A stretch of 8,908 bases of DNA, taken from the NCBI GenBank assembly GCA_903944555.1, contig CAJASG010000349.1, forward strand, positions 1 through 8,908, read 5' to 3'. The notes below the pieces were generated by a model. That model was not told where the DNA came from. It did not search any database and saw only the letters and a program-made list of their open reading frames with translations. The DNA is from an uncultured beta proteobacterium (GTDB lineage: Bacteria; Pseudomonadota; Gammaproteobacteria; Burkholderiales; Burkholderiaceae_C). Positions 6,995 to 8,908 of this stretch are shown piece after piece (position 1 is the first letter of the stretch; each line of letters starts with the position of its first letter). Position numbers and translations under genes: made by a program.

Positions 6995-8547
6995 CAGCGT
7001 CCCACCTTGCCCCACTCCGCCTCGTAAGTCGTCACCAGCACCTGGTTCGACAGCCGGTTCACCTCTGTCGGCACCCGGTCCATGTCCTGCGGAAAGTCGA
7101 ACAACAGCGGCAGGCTTTGCGGGTTCAAAAAACGCAGGCCGGCGGGCAGGGTGGTGGGCAGCCGGTAGGGCCGGCGGCTGGCGATGACGTAGCCCCACTC
7201 GCCAAAGCTGGGCACATGCGCGTGGTAGGGCGTGGCGGTCAAGCCAACCGACTCCATCGTGTGCACCACGGTCCAGAAACTCTTGCGCGCCACCAGCGGC
7301 GAAGTGGTCTGGATCACGGCGTAGCCACTGGCTGACAGGTGCTTGTCCAGCAGGCCGTAAAACGCGTTGGTGTAGAGCTTGCCGATGGAAAAGTTGGTCG
7401 GGTCGGGAAAGTCGACCACGATCACATCGAAGGTCTCGGTGCTTTGCTCCAGCCAGCTGAAGGCATCGGTATTGATCACCCGGACCTTGGGTGAACTCAA
7501 TGAGGCGCCGTTCAACTGCGCCAGCACCGGTTGCTGCGTGAACAGCGTGGTCATGGCCGGGTCCAGCTCGACCAGCGTTACCTGCTCCACTCCGGGGTAT
7601 TTGAGGATTTCGCGCACCGCCATGCCGTCACCGCCGCCCAGCACCGCAACACGTTTGGGCGCAGCACCGCTGGCCGAAAACGCTGCCATCACCGGGTGTA
7701 CCAGGGCCTCGTGGTAGCGGTATTCGTCGCGCTGGGCGAACTGCAGGTTGCCGTTCAAAAATAGCCGATAGCCGACCCGGCCCTCGCCTGGTGCGTTAGT
7801 CACCACAATGCGCTGGTAAGGCGATGTGCTGGCAAACACCACCCGGTCTTGGTACATCTTGTCTTCGGCCCAGGTGGTGATGTGGTCGGCCGCCGCCATG
7901 CCCCCGGCCAGCGCCCCCAAGGTGGCAAAACACGCCAATGCGTGCGCCTTGAATTGGCGCAACTCATGGCGAAACAGCCACAGCGCCCACAGCGCCACCG
8001 CCGCATTCATCAGACCAAACAACAGCCCGGTGCGCACCAGCCCCAATTGGGGCACCAGCACCAGCGGAAACGCCAACGACACCGCCAGCGCACCCAGATA
8101 GTCAAAGGTCAGCACCTGCGACACCAGATCCTTGAGCGCCACGTTGCGCTTAAGGATGCGCATGACCAGCGGAATCTCCAACCCCACCAGGGTGCCCACC
8201 AGCAGTACCAGGGCGTACAACAAAAACCGGAACGCCCCCGGAAACCACGCATTGGCGATAAACAGCAGTGCCGGCAAGGCTCCACCCACCAGGGCCACCA
8301 GTAGTTCAATCCGCAGAAAATGGGCCGGCAACTGGCGCTCAAAAAAGCGCGACAGGTACGATCCGATACCCATGGCAAACAGGTAGGCCCCGATGACCGT
8401 GGAGAACTGCAAAACCGAGTCCCCCAGCAGGTAGGACGCCAAGGCACCCGCCGCCAGCTCGTACACCAGCCCGCACGCCGAGACGACGAATACCGAGGCC
8501 AGCAAGGCCACGTCCATCGGACGCGCTGCCGGTGTCGAGCTATGCAC
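6994..8547 (-). CDS. Membrane-anchored polyamine aminopropyltransferase (spermidine synthase-like)
   Basis: With GTG at 8547 as start the protein has 517 residues. The first 220 are strongly hydrophobic, about seven membrane segments (roughly 13-33, 44-64, 80-100, 106-130, 148-168, 171-192, 202-220). The rest is a spermidine-synthase-type methyltransferase fold: YHE at 278-280, GGGDG at 304-308 for decarboxylated-SAM binding, acidic ELD at 327-329, D361, and VVDFPDP at 377-383 holding the catalytic-type aspartates. Known family members transfer aminopropyl from decarboxylated SAM to putrescine; the exact acceptor here is unknown. Soluble enzymes lack the membrane half, so this is the membrane-fused subtype. 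The start is uncertain: GTG 8547 lies two bases after the DUF350 stop, while ATG 8517 gives 507 residues; neither has a clear ribosome binding site. Its stop overlaps the flavoprotein start by one base. Confidence 0.9.
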   Translation of the reverse strand: MHSSTPAARPMDVALLASVFVVSACGLVYELAAGALASYLLGDSVLQFSTVIGAYLFAMGIGSYLSRFFERQLPAHFLRIELLVALVGGALPALLFIANAWFPGAFRFLLYALVLLVGTLVGLEIPLVMRILKRNVALKDLVSQVLTFDYLGALAVSLAFPLVLVPQLGLVRTGLLFGLMNAAVALWALWLFRHELRQFKAHALACFATLGALAGGMAAADHITTWAEDKMYQDRVVFASTSPYQRIVVTNAPGEGRVGYRLFLNGNLQFAQRDEYRYHEALVHPVMAAFSASGAAPKRVAVLGGGDGMAVREILKYPGVEQVTLVELDPAMTTLFTQQPVLAQLNGASLSSPKVRVINTDAFSWLEQSTETFDVIVVDFPDPTNFSIGKLYTNAFYGLLDKHLSASGYAVIQTTSPLVARKSFWTVVHTMESVGLTATPYHAHVPSFGEWGYVIASRRPYRLPTTLPAGLRFLNPQSLPLLFDFPQDMDRVPTEVNRLSNQVLVTTYEAEWGKVGR

Positions 8548-8549
8548 CG

Positions 8550-8768
8550 TCAATGAATCGCCGCTGCGACGATGATGCAAATACCCAGCGACATGGCGGC
8601 CACCACCAGCGCCAGCGCCATGTTTTGCTTCTCGACGATTTCTTCCCACAGGTTGTAGGGCGTGAGCTTGTCAATGACGATGAAGCACAGCCAAAAAATC
8701 AGCACCCCCATCAAGGCAAATACGAGGGAGCCCAACAGGACGCCCGGCTTGATCCATTCCATACCCAT
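8550..8768 (-). CDS. DUF350 family small membrane protein
   Basis: The 72-residue protein has two membrane segments (about 9-31 and 49-70) joined by a short loop, DKLTPYNLWEEIVEKQN. The FxViDxLTP-type turn followed by an acidic helix and N-x-ALA is the DUF350 pattern. It holds a single unit; YjfL-type relatives of about 130 residues appear to hold two. It should sit in the inner membrane, perhaps as an oligomer. Its function is unknown. It is followed two bases later by the likely GTG of the aminopropyltransferase gene, so the two are surely co-transcribed. ATG at 8768 is chosen over ATG 8762 because of ribosome binding site spacing. Confidence 0.88.
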   Translation of the reverse strand: MGMEWIKPGVLLGSLVFALMGVLIFWLCFIVIDKLTPYNLWEEIVEKQNMALALVVAAMSLGICIIVAAAIH

Positions 8769-8774
8769 GGTGAT

Positions 8775-8780
8775 CTCCTT
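8775..8780 (-). promoter_or_regulatory. Ribosome binding site AAGGAG of the DUF350 gene
   Basis: A perfect AAGGAG lies six bases before ATG 8768, preceded by an AT-rich stretch at 8781-8794. It decides the start in favour of the first of two nearby in-frame ATGs. It is the only strong ribosome binding site visible in the operon, consistent with the downstream genes being translated by coupling. Confidence 0.8.
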
Positions 8781-8816
8781 AAAAATTTAAAAATGACGGG
8801 GCCAGCCGCGCGACGT

Positions 8817-8908
8817 TCATTTGTGCCCGCCCCCACCGGAATAGCCGCCATACGACCCGCCTGAAGTGCGGCCACTGCTGCTGGAGCAGTTTTCCACCTG
8901 CGGGTCGC
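8817..8908 (-). CDS. C-terminal end of an unidentified protein with a Gly/Ser-rich tail (partial, start off the right edge)
   Basis: Thirty codons are open on the minus strand from the right edge to TGA at 8819-8817. The peptide reads DPQVENCSSSSG then a tail rich in Gly, Ser and Tyr ending GGGGHK. It lies 48 bases upstream of the DUF350 gene on the same strand, the position of an operon partner. In related loci as I recall them, DUF350 and spermidine-synthase genes sit with DUF4178 or SAM decarboxylase genes, but this tail is too short and low in complexity to assign. Codon-frame openness plus operon position are the only support. Confidence 0.55.
   Translation of the reverse strand, partial: DPQVENCSSSSGRTSGGSYGGYSGGGGHK

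Noticed and set aside
6995..7198. N-terminal extension of the flavoprotein by 68 codons
   Set aside because: It lies entirely inside the aminopropyltransferase gene, and would bury the Tat signal inside the protein.
8548..8649. N-terminal extension of the aminopropyltransferase to ATG 8649
   Set aside because: It overlaps the DUF350 coding region by 100 bases and adds a Gly/Arg-rich stretch without family resemblance.

Overview
The window looks like a chromosomal segment of a betaproteobacterium, most likely Burkholderiales and probably Comamonadaceae (the Rhodoferax/Polaromonas/Acidovorax side). This is an inference from the moderately high GC content, the gene families (YdcH/DUF465, a dCACHE-HAMP-PAS-GGDEF-EAL receptor, a membrane-anchored spermidine synthase next to DUF350) and an interspersed repeat whose sequence resembles elements I recall from that family. 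No rRNA, tRNA, CRISPR array, transposase or prophage gene is visible.

Layout. (1) Bases 1-973, minus strand: the N-terminal 324 codons of an exported TPR protein that turns into an outer-membrane beta-barrel, Slam/DUF560-like. It starts at GTG and runs off the left edge, so it is easily missed. (2) 974-1157: a divergent intergenic region with a perfect TGTGTG-N4-CACACA dyad. (3) 1158-1373, plus: a small YdcH-family (DUF465) protein with a strong ribosome binding site. (4) 1474-5325, plus: a 1283-residue membrane-bound cyclic-di-GMP receptor enzyme with both GGDEF and EAL motifs intact and a C-terminal CZB-like domain that lacks one of the usual zinc ligands. (5) 5326-5359: the short gap where two genes converge, with one hairpin. 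(6) 5360-8908, minus: a tight operon read from right to left. It holds the glycine-rich C-terminus of an unidentified protein (entering from the right edge), a 72-residue DUF350 membrane protein, a polyamine aminopropyltransferase fused to an N-terminal multi-pass membrane region, and an FAD-dependent amine-oxidase-like protein with a Tat signal and possible lipobox.

How they may work together. The right-hand operon couples a membrane-embedded aminopropyltransferase (polyamine synthesis), a small membrane protein and an exported flavoprotein that could oxidise an amine. The genes overlap or nearly abut, which suggests one envelope-associated polyamine pathway; its substrate and purpose are unknown. 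The left half is about the cell surface and signalling (outer-membrane barrel protein, c-di-GMP enzyme), with no evident link to the operon.

The least expected element is a pair of related 44-55 bp repeats inside the flavoprotein gene. They have the same orientation but are read in different frames, and neither breaks the protein.
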